Shown: positions 34,921 through 44,149, counted from the first letter of the stretch. The stretch is DNA of 64,000 nt from Abyssibacter sp036156195 (GCA_036156195.1 JAYZUZ010000006.1:1-64000), one strand, 5' to 3'. Notes: a model not told the origin generated them from the sequence alone. A program made the numbers and translations.

Positions 34921-35291
34921 GAGGTCTGTACCCTCACCGCATCCTTGAACTGAATCACCAACGAGAGATTGGCGAACAACGCGACCCGCACTTCGTAGTC
35001 GTACGAAATAACCCGGGTGTTGTCATCACGCTGGATCTTGATGTCCTTGGTCTTGAGTTGCTTGACATCATCAATGTCAAAACGGCGTTGCAGGGCCCGC
35101 CGAATTTCGAAGGGTGACGCATTGGCGTAGCTGGAGTCTGCGGCGACGTCATTCACCGCGGTCTGGATTTCCAGATGCGCCAGATAAATGGGCGTGCATT
35201 TAATCGTGACCAGCGCAACAAAGCCGATCACGCCGAAGACGAACAGCATGCTCCAAAGCCCCATCCCCTGTTGTCGTTGTCGTCCGTTCAT
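34917..35291 (-). CDS. DUF4845 domain-containing membrane protein
   Basis: The 124-residue protein has one N-terminal membrane helix (about residues 12-32, LWSMLFVFGVIGFVALV) and a soluble domain after it (FEIRRALQRRFDIDDV). This small gene lies between lepB and rnc in Pseudomonas and relatives, as here. Its role is not known, though co-location with signal peptidase and RNase III is conserved. ATG 35291 follows an AGGAG with good spacing; the longer upstream frame lacks one. Confidence 0.88.
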   Translation of the reverse strand: MNGRQRQQGMGLWSMLFVFGVIGFVALVTIKCTPIYLAHLEIQTAVNDVAADSSYANASPFEIRRALQRRFDIDDVKQLKTKDIKIQRDDNTRVISYDYEVRVALFANLSLVIQFKDAVRVQTS

Positions 35292-35346
35292 CGACTGCTC
35301 CTTTCTCCGGTCGCGATGCCTCCCCCTGTGCATCTGCGCCCGAGTC

Positions 35347-36126
35347 CTAGTGAATTACCGTGCCGATGCGCGAAAACGCCGGTCGGTTGCGCTCGCCATC
35401 CCAGCTCATCCAGATCAGCATTGCCTTGCCGACCAAATTGCGTTCCGGAACAGGACCCCAGCGACGACTGTCGTCGGAACCATCCCGGTTGTCACCCATG
35501 GCGAAATAGTGCCCTTCGGGAACCGTGTAGCGGAAGTCCTTGGCCGGTGACCTGGGGTTGACCAGAATGCCGTGCTCCAGCTCACCCAGCGTTTCCTGGT
35601 ATTCCGTCGCGTAGCGATGACGTGGATTGGCACTCTGATAAAGCCCCACCGGCTCGATATCGACCGGCTCGCCGTTCACGCTCAATACTTTGCCGTGATA
35701 CACGATCTCATCGCCAGGCAAGCCGACGATCCGCTTGATGAAATCCTTGCTGGGATCCTCGGGGTAGCGAAAAACCACCACATCGCCACGCTCGGGCAGC
35801 CCAAGTGGAATCACCTTGGTGTGAAACACCGGCAGGCGCAGCCCGTAGCTGAATTTGTTCACGAGAATGAAGTCACCGACATGTAACGTCGGAATCATCG
35901 ACCCGGAAGGGATACGGAACGGCTCCGCCACAAAAGACCGCAGCAGCAACACGATCAGGATGACCGGGAAGAATGATCGGGACAGCTCCACCACGCCGGT
36001 TGGCTTGGTATCGACGCTGCGTGACTTGGCCCAGAACAATGCATCGAGCAGGTAGATGACACCCGTTACGGTCGCGAGTATCAGCAGAATCGCGGCAAAA
36101 TCCAGGTGCACGTCGTCTTGGAACAT
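35347..36126 (-). CDS. lepB: Signal peptidase I
   Basis: The 259-residue inner-membrane protease cleaves Sec/Tat signal peptides. It has two N-terminal helices (about 8-33 and 52-66) and the catalytic Ser76 in IPSGSMIPTL. The general-base Lys lies in DFIKRIVGLPGDE and the GDNRDGSDDSRRWG motif follows. Length is typical for a non-enteric gammaproteobacterium. It begins 9 bp after lepA and is probably co-transcribed with it. Confidence 0.96.
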   Translation of the reverse strand: MFQDDVHLDFAAILLILATVTGVIYLLDALFWAKSRSVDTKPTGVVELSRSFFPVILIVLLLRSFVAEPFRIPSGSMIPTLHVGDFILVNKFSYGLRLPVFHTKVIPLGLPERGDVVVFRYPEDPSKDFIKRIVGLPGDEIVYHGKVLSVNGEPVDIEPVGLYQSANPRHRYATEYQETLGELEHGILVNPRSPAKDFRYTVPEGHYFAMGDNRDGSDDSRRWGPVPERNLVGKAMLIWMSWDGERNRPAFSRIGTVIH

Positions 36127-36135
36127 AAGCTGACC

Positions 36136-37932
36136 TTAGTCGTCGCTGGTGCTCAGCATGGTCAAGAAGGCTTCCTGGGGAATCTCCACCTTGCCAAACT
36201 GCTTCATACGTTTCTTGCCCGCCTTCTGCTTCTCAAGCAGCTTGCGCTTGCGTGAAACATCGCCGCCATAGCACTTGGCAGTCACATTCTTGCGCAAGGC
36301 CTTTACCGTCGCGCGCGCCAGAATCTTCGAGCCGATTGCGGCCTGGATGGCCACATCGAACATTTGACGGGGAATGATCTCGGACAGGCGCTCGGTGTAA
36401 TCACGACCGCGGTTATAGGCCATGTCGCGATGGACAATGCTCGACAGGGCATCGACGCGGTCAGAGTTGATCAGCACATCGAGTCGAACCAGGGCTGCCG
36501 GCTCAAAACGGGCAAATTCGTACTCAAACGACGCGTAGCCGCGGGAAACCGACTTGAGCCGATCAAAAAAGTCGACAACCACCTCGGCCATGGGCAACTC
36601 GAACGCCATCGTCACCTGCCGTCCATGGTAGGTCATGCGCTTTTGCACGCCGCGCTTTTCAATACACAGTTGCATGACCGCACCGATGTATTCCTGCGGC
36701 AGTAGAATGCGCGCGTTAATCACCGGCTCTTCAATATGGTCGATCTCTCCGGGATCGGGCAGGTCTGCCGGATTATCGATCTCCAGCACATCGCCGTCAG
36801 CAAGAATCACCTTGTACACCACCGTCGGTGCAGTGGTGATGAGATCGATGTTGTACTCACGTTCCAGGCGTTCCTGCACGATCTCCATGTGCAGCATGCC
36901 CAGAAAGCCGCAGCGGAAGCCGAAGCCGAGTGCGCCCGAATTCTCTGGCTCAAACTGTAGCGAGGCATCATTGAGGCTGAGCTTGTCCAGCGCCTCGCGC
37001 ATGTCCTCGAAATCATCAGAGCTGATCGGGAACAGCCCTGCGAATACGCGCGGCTGCATGCGTTTGAAGCCTGGCAGGCGCTCGGCACAGGGCCGGTTCG
37101 CCAGGGTGAGCGTATCGCCCACCGGCGCCCCGTGAATCTCCTTGATGCCTGCAACCAGATAGCCCACTTCCCCACATTCCAGACGGGGGCGCTCAGTGCG
37201 CTTGGGCGAGAAAGTCCCGACTGCGTCGACCTGAAAGTCACGCCCTGTGGACATCACCCGAATCTTGTCGCCCTTGCCGACGCTGCCGTGGACAACGCGG
37301 ATTAACGAGACCACCCCGAGATAATTGTCAAACCAGGAGTCGATGATCAACGCCTGGAGTTCACCATCAGGATTGCCATCGGGCGGCGGTACGCGTTCGA
37401 CCAGTGCGTTGAGCGCTTCCTGGATACCGATGCCGGACTTGGCACTGGTGCGAATCGCGTTCTGTGCCTCCAGCCCGATCACATCCTCAATCTCGGCTGC
37501 CACGCGTTCGGGTTCGGCGGCTGGCAGGTCGATCTTGTTCAACACCGGCACGATCTCAAGATCCTGCTCGATGGCGGTGTAGGTATTGGCCACGGTCTGC
37601 GCTTCGACGCCCTGGGAGGCATCCACAACCAGCAAGGCGCCTTCGCAGGCCGCCAGCGATCGGGAGACTTCATAGGAAAAGTCGACATGACCCGGTGTGT
37701 CGATGAAGTTGAGCTGGTAGGTCTCGCCGTCATCGGCGACGAAATCCAGCCGCACAGCCTGCGATTTGATCGTGATTCCACGCTCACGTTCGATATCCAT
37801 CGAATCGAGCACTTGCTCGGCCATTTCACGGTCCGTCAGGCCGCCGCAGACCTGGATGAACCGGTCGGCCAGCGTGGACTTGCCATGGTCGATATGGGCG
37901 ATGATCGAGAAATTACGAATGCGGGACTGCAT
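36136..37932 (-). CDS. lepA: Elongation factor 4 (LepA)
   Basis: The 598-residue ribosomal GTPase has G1 AHIDHGKST (near 13-21), G3 DTPGHVDF, G4 NKIDLP and the LepA-specific C-terminal domain (YHGRQV, RAFVKALRKNV-like end). ATG 37932 gives the E. coli length of about 599; an upstream in-frame ATG at 37950 would add six residues. On the plus strand a run of eight G bases lies just before the start region. A TATACT -10 element sits 29 bp upstream. Confidence 0.97.
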   Translation of the reverse strand: MQSRIRNFSIIAHIDHGKSTLADRFIQVCGGLTDREMAEQVLDSMDIERERGITIKSQAVRLDFVADDGETYQLNFIDTPGHVDFSYEVSRSLAACEGALLVVDASQGVEAQTVANTYTAIEQDLEIVPVLNKIDLPAAEPERVAAEIEDVIGLEAQNAIRTSAKSGIGIQEALNALVERVPPPDGNPDGELQALIIDSWFDNYLGVVSLIRVVHGSVGKGDKIRVMSTGRDFQVDAVGTFSPKRTERPRLECGEVGYLVAGIKEIHGAPVGDTLTLANRPCAERLPGFKRMQPRVFAGLFPISSDDFEDMREALDKLSLNDASLQFEPENSGALGFGFRCGFLGMLHMEIVQERLEREYNIDLITTAPTVVYKVILADGDVLEIDNPADLPDPGEIDHIEEPVINARILLPQEYIGAVMQLCIEKRGVQKRMTYHGRQVTMAFELPMAEVVVDFFDRLKSVSRGYASFEYEFARFEPAALVRLDVLINSDRVDALSSIVHRDMAYNRGRDYTERLSEIIPRQMFDVAIQAAIGSKILARATVKALRKNVTAKCYGGDVSRKRKLLEKQKAGKKRMKQFGKVEIPQEAFLTMLSTSDD

Positions 37933-37960
37933 GGGGGGGGATAGGCGCACAAAGCGCGCG

Positions 37961-37966
37961 AGTATA
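37961..37966 (-). promoter_or_regulatory. Possible -10 element for lepA-lepB
   Basis: TATACT on the minus strand lies about 30 bp upstream of the lepA start, within the 38-bp space after the grx gene. No convincing -35 hexamer at 16-18 bp is seen, so it is suggestive only. Confidence 0.35.
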
Positions 37967-37970
37967 CCGA

Positions 37971-38234
37971 CTAAGTCCGGGCTGCGACGGGACGATCATC
38001 CCCCGCCAGCCAGGCGCGCACGCGCGCCTCGTCCAGACGATGCCGACAAAGCTCCTCGCCACCCGGCGTCAGCAGCACGGGCACGTCCTGTCCATACCAT
38101 GCGCGCCAATCATCCCGGGCATCCACGTCACGGTGTTCGAGCGCAATCGCATCACCAAATGCCGCGTCGAGCGCGTCATCCATGTCGTGACAAAGTCCGC
38201 AGCCCGCTCGCGTGTACTGAATCAGTCGTCGCAC
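37971..38234 (-). CDS. Glutaredoxin family (DUF836) protein
   Basis: The 87-residue thioredoxin-fold protein starts with a GTG (MRRLIQYTRAGCGLCHDMDDAL). The CGLC redox pair is at residues 12-15 and a cis-Pro lies in DVPVLL near 50. It follows the mucD stop after a 2-bp gap and precedes lepA. Small glutaredoxin-like genes between mucD and lepA are common in gammaproteobacteria. Its redox partner is unknown. Confidence 0.88.
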   Translation of the reverse strand: MRRLIQYTRAGCGLCHDMDDALDAAFGDAIALEHRDVDARDDWRAWYGQDVPVLLTPGGEELCRHRLDEARVRAWLAGDDRPVAART

Positions 38235-38236
38235 CG

Positions 38237-39634
38237 CTAACCCGGGACGTCCAACGCCAGAAACAGTGCCGAGCCCCGACGCTGAATGAGCAACGGCACC
38301 GATTGCTCACCTCGGGAGGCCAGCAGCGCCTCACGGAAGCTGGTTCGGCTGTCAACGGGTTGCTGGCCCACTGACATCACCACGTCACCAGGCATCAAGC
38401 CTGCAACCGCTGAGGCGCTTCCCGGCCGCACGTCGGTGACAAGCACCCCGCCCTGCTCCACACCCAGCTGAGCCCGCTGTGAGCGGGTGAGGTCGCTAAT
38501 GCTGACCCCCAGTTCAAAGGCTGCCGGTCGCGCCCGCTGGTCCGGCTGCGCGGGCGCCAAACTGGCACGCTCGTCCGTCTCGAGTGCGCCAATGCGGACC
38601 GTGATCTTCAAACGCTCCCCGTCACGCAGCACCCGCAGCGGAATGCGTTCGCCCGGCTCAGCGCGGCCCACCATGTGAGGCAGCGATCTCGATGTCCCCA
38701 CCTCTCGCTTGCCGAACTGAAGAATGACGTCGCCCACTTGCAAACCCGCCTCAGCAGCCGGGCTGTTGGGGACCACTCGGGACACCAGCGCGCCCTCGGG
38801 GCGACGCATACCGAAAGACCGTGCCAAAGCTCTATCCACCTCCTGCACCACCACGCCGAGCCATCCACGCACAACAATGCCGGTACGACGAAGCTGATTG
38901 GCCACCCGCATCGCATCGTCCACCGGGATGGCGAATGACACGCCTTGGTAACCGCCAGAATCCGAGTAAATCTGCGAGTTCACACCCACCACTTCGCCAT
39001 CGAGGTTGAACAGCGGCCCCCCGCTATTCCCTGGATTGATGGCCACATCAGTCTGAATGAACGGGACGTACTGTTCCGTCGCCAGACTGCGGTTTTTTGC
39101 AGAGACGATGCCTGCGGTCACCGAGTAATCAAAACCGAACGGCGAACCAATGGCCAGCACCCACTCGCCCACCTTGAGGTCATCGGCTGAACCAATGTCG
39201 GCGGTGGGCAAACCCTCGGCGTCGATCTTGATCAAAGCCAGGTCACTGCGCTGGTCCGTGCCCACGAGCCGCGCAACGAGCTGGCGACGGTCTGACAGAC
39301 GGACCACGATTTCGTCGGCCCCTGCCACGACGTGGTAGTTGGTCAGGATGAATCCATCCTCAGAAATGATGAACCCAGAACCCAGCGACTGCGCGCCAGG
39401 CTGGGGCGCTTGGTCCTGCCCTGGATCCAAACCGAAGAAGCGTTCGAACCAGCTGTCATTGCGCCGTGTTTCGCCATCGACCAACACTGCAGCGGTGCTG
39501 ATGTTGACGACAACGGGACTGAGGTCGCCAACCAGGCCGGTGAAATCGGGCAGACCGCGCGTACAAGCGGCCAGCAGCAGCAAGGCCGGCGCCATGCATA
39601 TCAGGCGCCAGCGAGTGGTGATCTTTGCGTTCAT
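38237..39634 (-). CDS. mucD: DegP/MucD-type periplasmic serine protease, predicted lipoprotein
   Basis: The 465-residue trypsin-like protease has the triad His in LTNYHVVAGADE, Asp in DLALIKI and Ser in NPGNSGGPLFN, followed by two PDZ domains (about 260-360 and 370-460). The N-terminus MNAKITTRWRLICMAPALLLLAACTRG contains a lipobox LAAC with Cys24. This suggests lipidation, unlike the soluble Pseudomonas protein. It is the last of the algU-mucABCD cluster, with the ATG overlapping the rseC stop (ATGA). It would degrade misfolded envelope proteins. Confidence 0.93.
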   Translation of the reverse strand: MNAKITTRWRLICMAPALLLLAACTRGLPDFTGLVGDLSPVVVNISTAAVLVDGETRRNDSWFERFFGLDPGQDQAPQPGAQSLGSGFIISEDGFILTNYHVVAGADEIVVRLSDRRQLVARLVGTDQRSDLALIKIDAEGLPTADIGSADDLKVGEWVLAIGSPFGFDYSVTAGIVSAKNRSLATEQYVPFIQTDVAINPGNSGGPLFNLDGEVVGVNSQIYSDSGGYQGVSFAIPVDDAMRVANQLRRTGIVVRGWLGVVVQEVDRALARSFGMRRPEGALVSRVVPNSPAAEAGLQVGDVILQFGKREVGTSRSLPHMVGRAEPGERIPLRVLRDGERLKITVRIGALETDERASLAPAQPDQRARPAAFELGVSISDLTRSQRAQLGVEQGGVLVTDVRPGSASAVAGLMPGDVVMSVGQQPVDSRTSFREALLASRGEQSVPLLIQRRGSALFLALDVPG

Positions 39635-40116
39635 AGCCCCGGTTGGTCGGACGAGCACTGCTCGAAAGTCTCCCCGTTTGCGCGCCGCAACACAACGGGA
39701 CGGTACCGCGCCGCATGGTCCTGCCGTCGGGTCTGGCGCGCCACTCTGATGAATCCGATGGCCAGCCCGGCCACGCCCGCTGCAGTCGTCATTGGCTCGT
39801 CCCAACCCAGGATCAAGTGAGCTGAGAGTGCGAAGAGCAGCATGCTCAGCAGGGGCCACACATAGATCAGCAATGAGGCGCCAATCAGCGCCTCGTCTCG
39901 CAGGCCGATCACCACGTGATCCCCCACCGACAGCGCACAGTGTGTCGGATTGGCCGCCTCAACCGTCGGCTGCTGCTTGCGCTCGGTGAGTCGGCCCAGC
40001 ACACCGCCGCCGCAGCCACGGCCCTCGGCACAGCGCGCGCAGCCCGCCCGCCCGGGCGTTGTCACGACAACCCCGGCGGGGGTGGTGCTCACAACGACCG
40101 CGCGCTCCTCGATCAC
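39631..40116 (-). CDS. rseC: SoxR-reducing system / sigma-E regulator RseC (MucC)
   Basis: The 161-residue inner-membrane protein starts MIEERAVVVST and has a Cys cluster GCARCAEGRGCGGGVLG (near 25-42). Two membrane helices follow (about 81-105 and 109-126). RseC/MucC proteins sit between RseB and MucD and modulate sigma-E signalling or the RsxABCDGE reducing system. Both start and stop overlap the neighbouring genes by 4 bp. Confidence 0.93.
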   Translation of the reverse strand: MIEERAVVVSTTPAGVVVTTPGRAGCARCAEGRGCGGGVLGRLTERKQQPTVEAANPTHCALSVGDHVVIGLRDEALIGASLLIYVWPLLSMLLFALSAHLILGWDEPMTTAAGVAGLAIGFIRVARQTRRQDHAARYRPVVLRRANGETFEQCSSDQPGL

Positions 40117-41096
40117 GGCGAGTCGGTCGTGCGTCTCAAGCTGTTGCCAATTTGCTCAACCGTCCGAGCGGGGACTTCGCCCACCACCGCCACATGGTGG
40201 TCATCAACCATTCGGCCATAGGCGTGCACCGCGCCGATACTCGATACCCCGCGAAACACCTTGGCTGGCAGCTTGTTCTCGGCGGCAAAAACCGACACGG
40301 TCGCCAAGCCATCCGTGAGCAGAATATGCGTGACCGGCGTGCTGGCGCCGGGGAACAGCCGTGTGCTCTGACCGACAACGCGAAAACCCGGCGGCACGTC
40401 GGTGACTTCCCAAAACGCTGCCTGCTCTGCCGCGGTCGGTGCCGACTGGAGCCCACCATGACGGATTTCCCGGAACCCCTGGGTGTCAATGGCCGGTTCC
40501 AGCGCCTGGTCCACGATGGATTCGGGGTAGCCCACAGAGGTAAAAAGGAATTGCTCCAGGGAATCACCCTCTCCGTTCAGAAGTGCAATTCGCAGCGGCA
40601 CGCCCGTCAATACGTCGATGCAGAGCTGGTAGCCAAAGCGATAGGCATCCCGAGGGCTTAGCTGCACGCCTTGGCAGGCACGGTCCGCCACGCGATCCAC
40701 CACACCCCGCGCAAATTCATAGTGGGCGCCCAGCGTCTCAAGTCCAACCGTTGAGACTTTGGGTAAAAGCGCGCTTTGGCCACGCTCGTCGATCATCACC
40801 ACCCGCTCGCGCGGCAGCAGACAGCGAACCTCACCATCTCGGCGGACGATTTCCCTGGCATCACCCGTGAGCGAGATCAGCCGCTCATCCTCCTGCCCAT
40901 CGGCAAACCGATGGATCACCCGCATAGTTTCCAGCTGATCCCCGGTTCGATAAACCACGACACCTTCGTAGTTCTGGGTTCGAACGGCATCAGACATCTG
41001 AGCCAGCCAGTCCTGGGCACTGCGATCAGCGGCCTGGCTCCATCCAGCGGCTGAGCTCGCGGCAACTGCAACCGCGATCGTTAAGCGTTGCAGCAT
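40113..41096 (-). CDS. rseB: Periplasmic sigma-E regulator RseB (MucB)
   Basis: The 327-residue periplasmic lipid-/LPS-sensing protein has a signal peptide (about 1-22), then WLAQMSDAVRTQNYEGVVVY, the typical opening of MucB/RseB. The first domain resembles LolA/LolB and the second carries GVPLRIALLNGEGDSLEQFLFT. RseB binds the periplasmic part of RseA to protect it from proteolysis. It lies 7 bp downstream of rseA and overlaps rseC. Confidence 0.95.
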   Translation of the reverse strand: MLQRLTIAVAVAASSAAGWSQAADRSAQDWLAQMSDAVRTQNYEGVVVYRTGDQLETMRVIHRFADGQEDERLISLTGDAREIVRRDGEVRCLLPRERVVMIDERGQSALLPKVSTVGLETLGAHYEFARGVVDRVADRACQGVQLSPRDAYRFGYQLCIDVLTGVPLRIALLNGEGDSLEQFLFTSVGYPESIVDQALEPAIDTQGFREIRHGGLQSAPTAAEQAAFWEVTDVPPGFRVVGQSTRLFPGASTPVTHILLTDGLATVSVFAAENKLPAKVFRGVSSIGAVHAYGRMVDDHHVAVVGEVPARTVEQIGNSLRRTTDSP

Positions 41097-41103
41097 GTGG
41101 CGA

Positions 41104-41781
41104 TCAGTCTTCAGTAGTCAGGTTGTCCTCGACCGGTTCGCCGTTGACGCTGGCGACACGCACGTAGCCCAGTGTCCCGCCCACACCTGGCCCGGCACGG
41201 TAGCGACTGTGGTTAATGAGATAACCATTGAGCTGCTGCGCAGCATCCGGTGCCATTTGCGACCAACGCACCGTTGCCGACGCCTGAGTCGGCTGCGCCA
41301 ACGGGCCCTTCACCGGCACGCCGGTGGTCTGGACCGCAGGCTGGATGCCGCGATCCTTGGCCGCCAGGGTCGCCGGTGCCGGAACAACATCCCGCGCCAC
41401 CAGAACGGGGGCGTCATCTTCCGTCTGAATCACCATGACGCCCAATGTCGCAAGCGATGCGACGGCCACTGACGCTGCTACCGCCCACCCTGTAGCCTGA
41501 CGGGAGAGCAGGCCCTGCCTCTTTTGTCGCGCCGCGGCGATGGATGTCACGGAAGCCGATTCGGCAGGTGCCATCTCGTCCTGCTCGACCGCAGCCATCA
41601 CCCGCGCGGCAAAGCCACGATCGGCCAGTCGACTATCGGTGCGTGCTCGCATGACGTCGCCGATCAGGTGGTAGCGCGACCAAGTGTCGCGGGCGGTATC
41701 CGAGGCTTCGATCTGGCGAATGGCTTCGCCCATATCGTCACAGGCCCCATCGATACATGCAGAAAGTGTTTCGTTAGTCAT
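41104..41781 (-). CDS. rseA: Anti-sigma factor RseA (MucA)
   Basis: The 225-residue inner-membrane anti-sigma factor has an N-terminal sigma-binding domain, LSACIDGACDDMGEAIRQI to WSRYHLIGDVMRA (about 5-50), and one membrane helix (about 96-115, GWAVAASVAVASLATLGVMVI). Its periplasmic C-terminus contains LNGYLINHSRYR, as in MucA. Regulated proteolysis would release the sigma factor. ATG 41781 is preferred; a GTG at 41799 would add six residues. Confidence 0.94.
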   Translation of the reverse strand: MTNETLSACIDGACDDMGEAIRQIEASDTARDTWSRYHLIGDVMRARTDSRLADRGFAARVMAAVEQDEMAPAESASVTSIAAARQKRQGLLSRQATGWAVAASVAVASLATLGVMVIQTEDDAPVLVARDVVPAPATLAAKDRGIQPAVQTTGVPVKGPLAQPTQASATVRWSQMAPDAAQQLNGYLINHSRYRAGPGVGGTLGYVRVASVNGEPVEDNLTTED

Positions 41782-41808
41782 ATCGGCGATTGGCTCCACC
41801 CTTGGGCA

Positions 41809-42381
41809 CTAGTCGAGCAGGGGTCGTACACGTTCGTCAATGGCAGCGCGAGCGCGGAAGATGCGTGAGCGGACGGTTCCGACAGGACATTCCATCGCCT
41901 GTGCGATCTCCTCATAACTCATGCCCTCCAGCTCGCGCAGCACGATGGCTGTCTTCAAATCAGGCGGCAAGTCGTCCATGGCGGCAGCCACCGTGTCCCG
42001 AATCTCGTCAGTGAGCGCCACCCCCTCCGGTGTGGACACGTCGCTTAGATGCTCGGTGTGGCCATATTGTTCCGCGTCCGCGACATCAATGTCCTGAGAC
42101 GCCGGGCGCCGGCTCCGCGCCACAAGATGATTCTTGGCCGTGTTGACCGCAATGCGGTACAGCCACGTATAGAACGCACTCTTGCCCTGGAAGTTCCGCA
42201 GCGCTCGATATGCCTTGATAAAAGACTCCTGGGCCACGTCCAGCGCATCGGCATCGGAGACGTAACGGGACACCAGCTGGACCACCTTGTGCTGATAACG
42301 CCGGACCAGCATGTCAAAGGCGGCCGAGTTCCCAGCCTGGGCGCGTGCTACCAGAATCTCGTCTGTTACGTCTTCGCCCAT
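41809..42381 (-). CDS. rpoE: RNA polymerase sigma factor RpoE (AlgU)
   Basis: The 190-residue ECF sigma factor has region 2 (AFDMLVRRYQHKVVQLVSRYV, DVAQESFIKAYRALRNFQGKSAFYTWLYRIAVNTAKNHL) and region 4 (LPPDLKTAIVLRELEGMSYEEIAQAMECPVGTVRSRIFRARAAI), matching AlgU/RpoE closely. It heads the rpoE-rseA-rseB-rseC-mucD envelope-stress cluster. Upstream frame extends to 42507, but ATG 42381 matches the family N-terminus. I did not find a clean GAACTT/TCTGA autoregulatory promoter. Confidence 0.95.
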   Translation of the reverse strand: MGEDVTDEILVARAQAGNSAAFDMLVRRYQHKVVQLVSRYVSDADALDVAQESFIKAYRALRNFQGKSAFYTWLYRIAVNTAKNHLVARSRRPASQDIDVADAEQYGHTEHLSDVSTPEGVALTDEIRDTVAAAMDDLPPDLKTAIVLRELEGMSYEEIAQAMECPVGTVRSRIFRARAAIDERVRPLLD

Positions 42382-42474
42382 GCAGGAGTTCGTCTTGGCG
42401 GGTCGGGCGGGCTGCACGAACGTGTGGCAGATGCACCACACGACACGTCGAGCACTCCCTGACCCCGGTTTCGA

Positions 42475-42516
42475 TATAGTTCGGGGAATGCGTGGCGTCA
42501 TAACCACGCGAATTCC
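42475..42516 (+). promoter_or_regulatory. nadB upstream region: -10 like element and inverted repeat
   Basis: In the 166-bp divergent space between rpoE and nadB, TATAGT (42475-42480) could be a nadB -10, although no clear -35 is seen. Immediately after it an inverted repeat pairs GGAATGCGTGG (42485-42495) with CCACGC..ATTCC (42504-42516), with a 2-nt bulge and an 8-nt loop. It could be an operator or a hairpin at the very 5' end of the nadB transcript. Confidence 0.35.
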
Positions 42517-42547
42517 AAGAGTTTATCAGTCCCCCGAGTCCGTCGTC

Positions 42548-44149
42548 ATGCCCAGCCCCGCCCCCTTTGATGTTCTCGTGCTCGGCAGCGGCGCTGCCGG
42601 GCTGGTCACAGCCCTGCGTCTGGCCGATCGTGGCGTTCGCACATTAGTCGTGTCCAAAGGACGGATCTCAGAGGGCAGCACGCTTTACGCCCAGGGCGGT
42701 ATTTCTGCAGTGCTCGACGAAGACGATTCAATCGACGCCCACGTCCAGGACACGCTTATCGCAGGCGCCGGTTTATGTCGCCGTGAAGCCGTGCAATTCA
42801 CGGTCGAACGCGGCGCCGATGCCGTGCATTGGCTGATTGACAAGGGCGTGCGCTTCACCCGCTCTGACAACGACGAGGGCTTTGCCTACCACTTGGCGCA
42901 AGAAGGCGGCCACAGCCATCGTCGCATTATCCACGCGGATGACGCGACGGGACGCGCTGTCGAGAAAACCCTGATGCAGCTCGCCCGGGCTCACCCGCTG
43001 ATCCAGCTGCTTGCACACCACATGGCCGTCGACCTCATCCGTGCCAAGAACCGGATCGTGGGTGCTTATCTGCTGGATGTGCGCTCTGGGCGGGTACAAA
43101 CATTCCCCGCGAAGGCCACGGTCCTCGCCACTGGGGGGGCCAGCATGGTGTACCTGTACTCCAGCAATCCGCACGGGGCGACCGGCGACGGCATCGCCAT
43201 GGCCTGGCGCGCTGGATGCCGCGTCGCCAACATGGAGTTCATGCAGTTCCATCCGACCTGCCTGTTCCATCCTGAAGCGCGTAATTTTCTGATCACCGAG
43301 GCGCTGCGCGGGGAAGGCGCACAGCTGCTGCTGCCCGACGGCACCCGGTTCATGCCCCAGTTCGACCAACGGGCTGAACTGGCTCCACGCGACATCGTGG
43401 CCCGCGCCATCGACCATGAAATGAAACGCTTGGGCCTGGATCACGTGCTGCTGGATACGACACGACTGGAACCGGACTTCCTGCGCCAGCACTTTCCGAC
43501 GATTCATGCCCGCTGTATGGAACTACGGCTCGATCCCACGCAGCGCGCCCTGCCCGTGGTTCCAGCGGCGCACTACACCTGTGGGGGCGTGCTCACCAAT
43601 CTGTCAGGTCGCACTGATTTAACCGGCCTCTACGCCGTGGGCGAAACGGCTTCCACCGGCCTGCACGGCGCCAACCGAATGGCCAGCAATTCCCTGCTGG
43701 AGTGTCTGGTGTTCGGCACGGCTGCCGCAGAAGACCTGGCGTCGATCGTGGATGATCTACCGGCACCAGGCGCTCTGCCTGCCTGGGACGCCAGCCAGGT
43801 GGGGGATTCCGATGAGGAAGTCGTGGTCAGCCACAACTGGCAGGAGTTGAGACGCTGCATGTGGGACTACGTGGGCATCGTCCGGACCACCAAACGCCTG
43901 GAGCGGGCACAGCACCGAATCCAGCTTCTCACGGAGGAGGTTCAGGAGTACTACGGGAACTTCTACGTCACACCGGACCTGATTGAGCTGCGCCATCTAC
44001 TCACCGTGTCCGATCTCATTGTCCGATCCGCTGCATCGCGCAAGGAGAGTCGCGGGCTGCACTACATCCGCGATTACCCGGACACTCTGCCCGAGGCCGT
44101 CGACACCGTGCTCACGCCGGACAGGGTTCGGATTCGCGACGCGGCCTAG
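42548..44149 (+). CDS. nadB: L-aspartate oxidase
   Basis: The 533-residue FAD enzyme oxidises L-aspartate to iminoaspartate, the first step of de novo NAD synthesis. It has the dinucleotide fold VLVLGSGAAGLV, the flavin-region motif STLYAQGGISAV, GGHSHRRIIHADDATG, MEFMQFHPTC and the C-terminal domain with AASRKESRGLHYIRDYP. The frame is open upstream into the rpoE region, but ATG 42548 fits the family. nadB next to rpoE is a conserved arrangement. Confidence 0.96.
   Translation: MPSPAPFDVLVLGSGAAGLVTALRLADRGVRTLVVSKGRISEGSTLYAQGGISAVLDEDDSIDAHVQDTLIAGAGLCRREAVQFTVERGADAVHWLIDKGVRFTRSDNDEGFAYHLAQEGGHSHRRIIHADDATGRAVEKTLMQLARAHPLIQLLAHHMAVDLIRAKNRIVGAYLLDVRSGRVQTFPAKATVLATGGASMVYLYSSNPHGATGDGIAMAWRAGCRVANMEFMQFHPTCLFHPEARNFLITEALRGEGAQLLLPDGTRFMPQFDQRAELAPRDIVARAIDHEMKRLGLDHVLLDTTRLEPDFLRQHFPTIHARCMELRLDPTQRALPVVPAAHYTCGGVLTNLSGRTDLTGLYAVGETASTGLHGANRMASNSLLECLVFGTAAAEDLASIVDDLPAPGALPAWDASQVGDSDEEVVVSHNWQELRRCMWDYVGIVRTTKRLERAQHRIQLLTEEVQEYYGNFYVTPDLIELRHLLTVSDLIVRSAASRKESRGLHYIRDYPDTLPEAVDTVLTPDRVRIRDAA

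Noticed and set aside
42382..42547. Sigma-E (GAACTT/TCTGA) autoregulatory promoter for rpoE
   Set aside because: Only partial matches with wrong spacing were found in the divergent region.
42773..43507. 244-codon minus-strand frame opposite nadB
   Set aside because: nadB carries all expected motifs on the plus strand; the frame is a GC-rich shadow.
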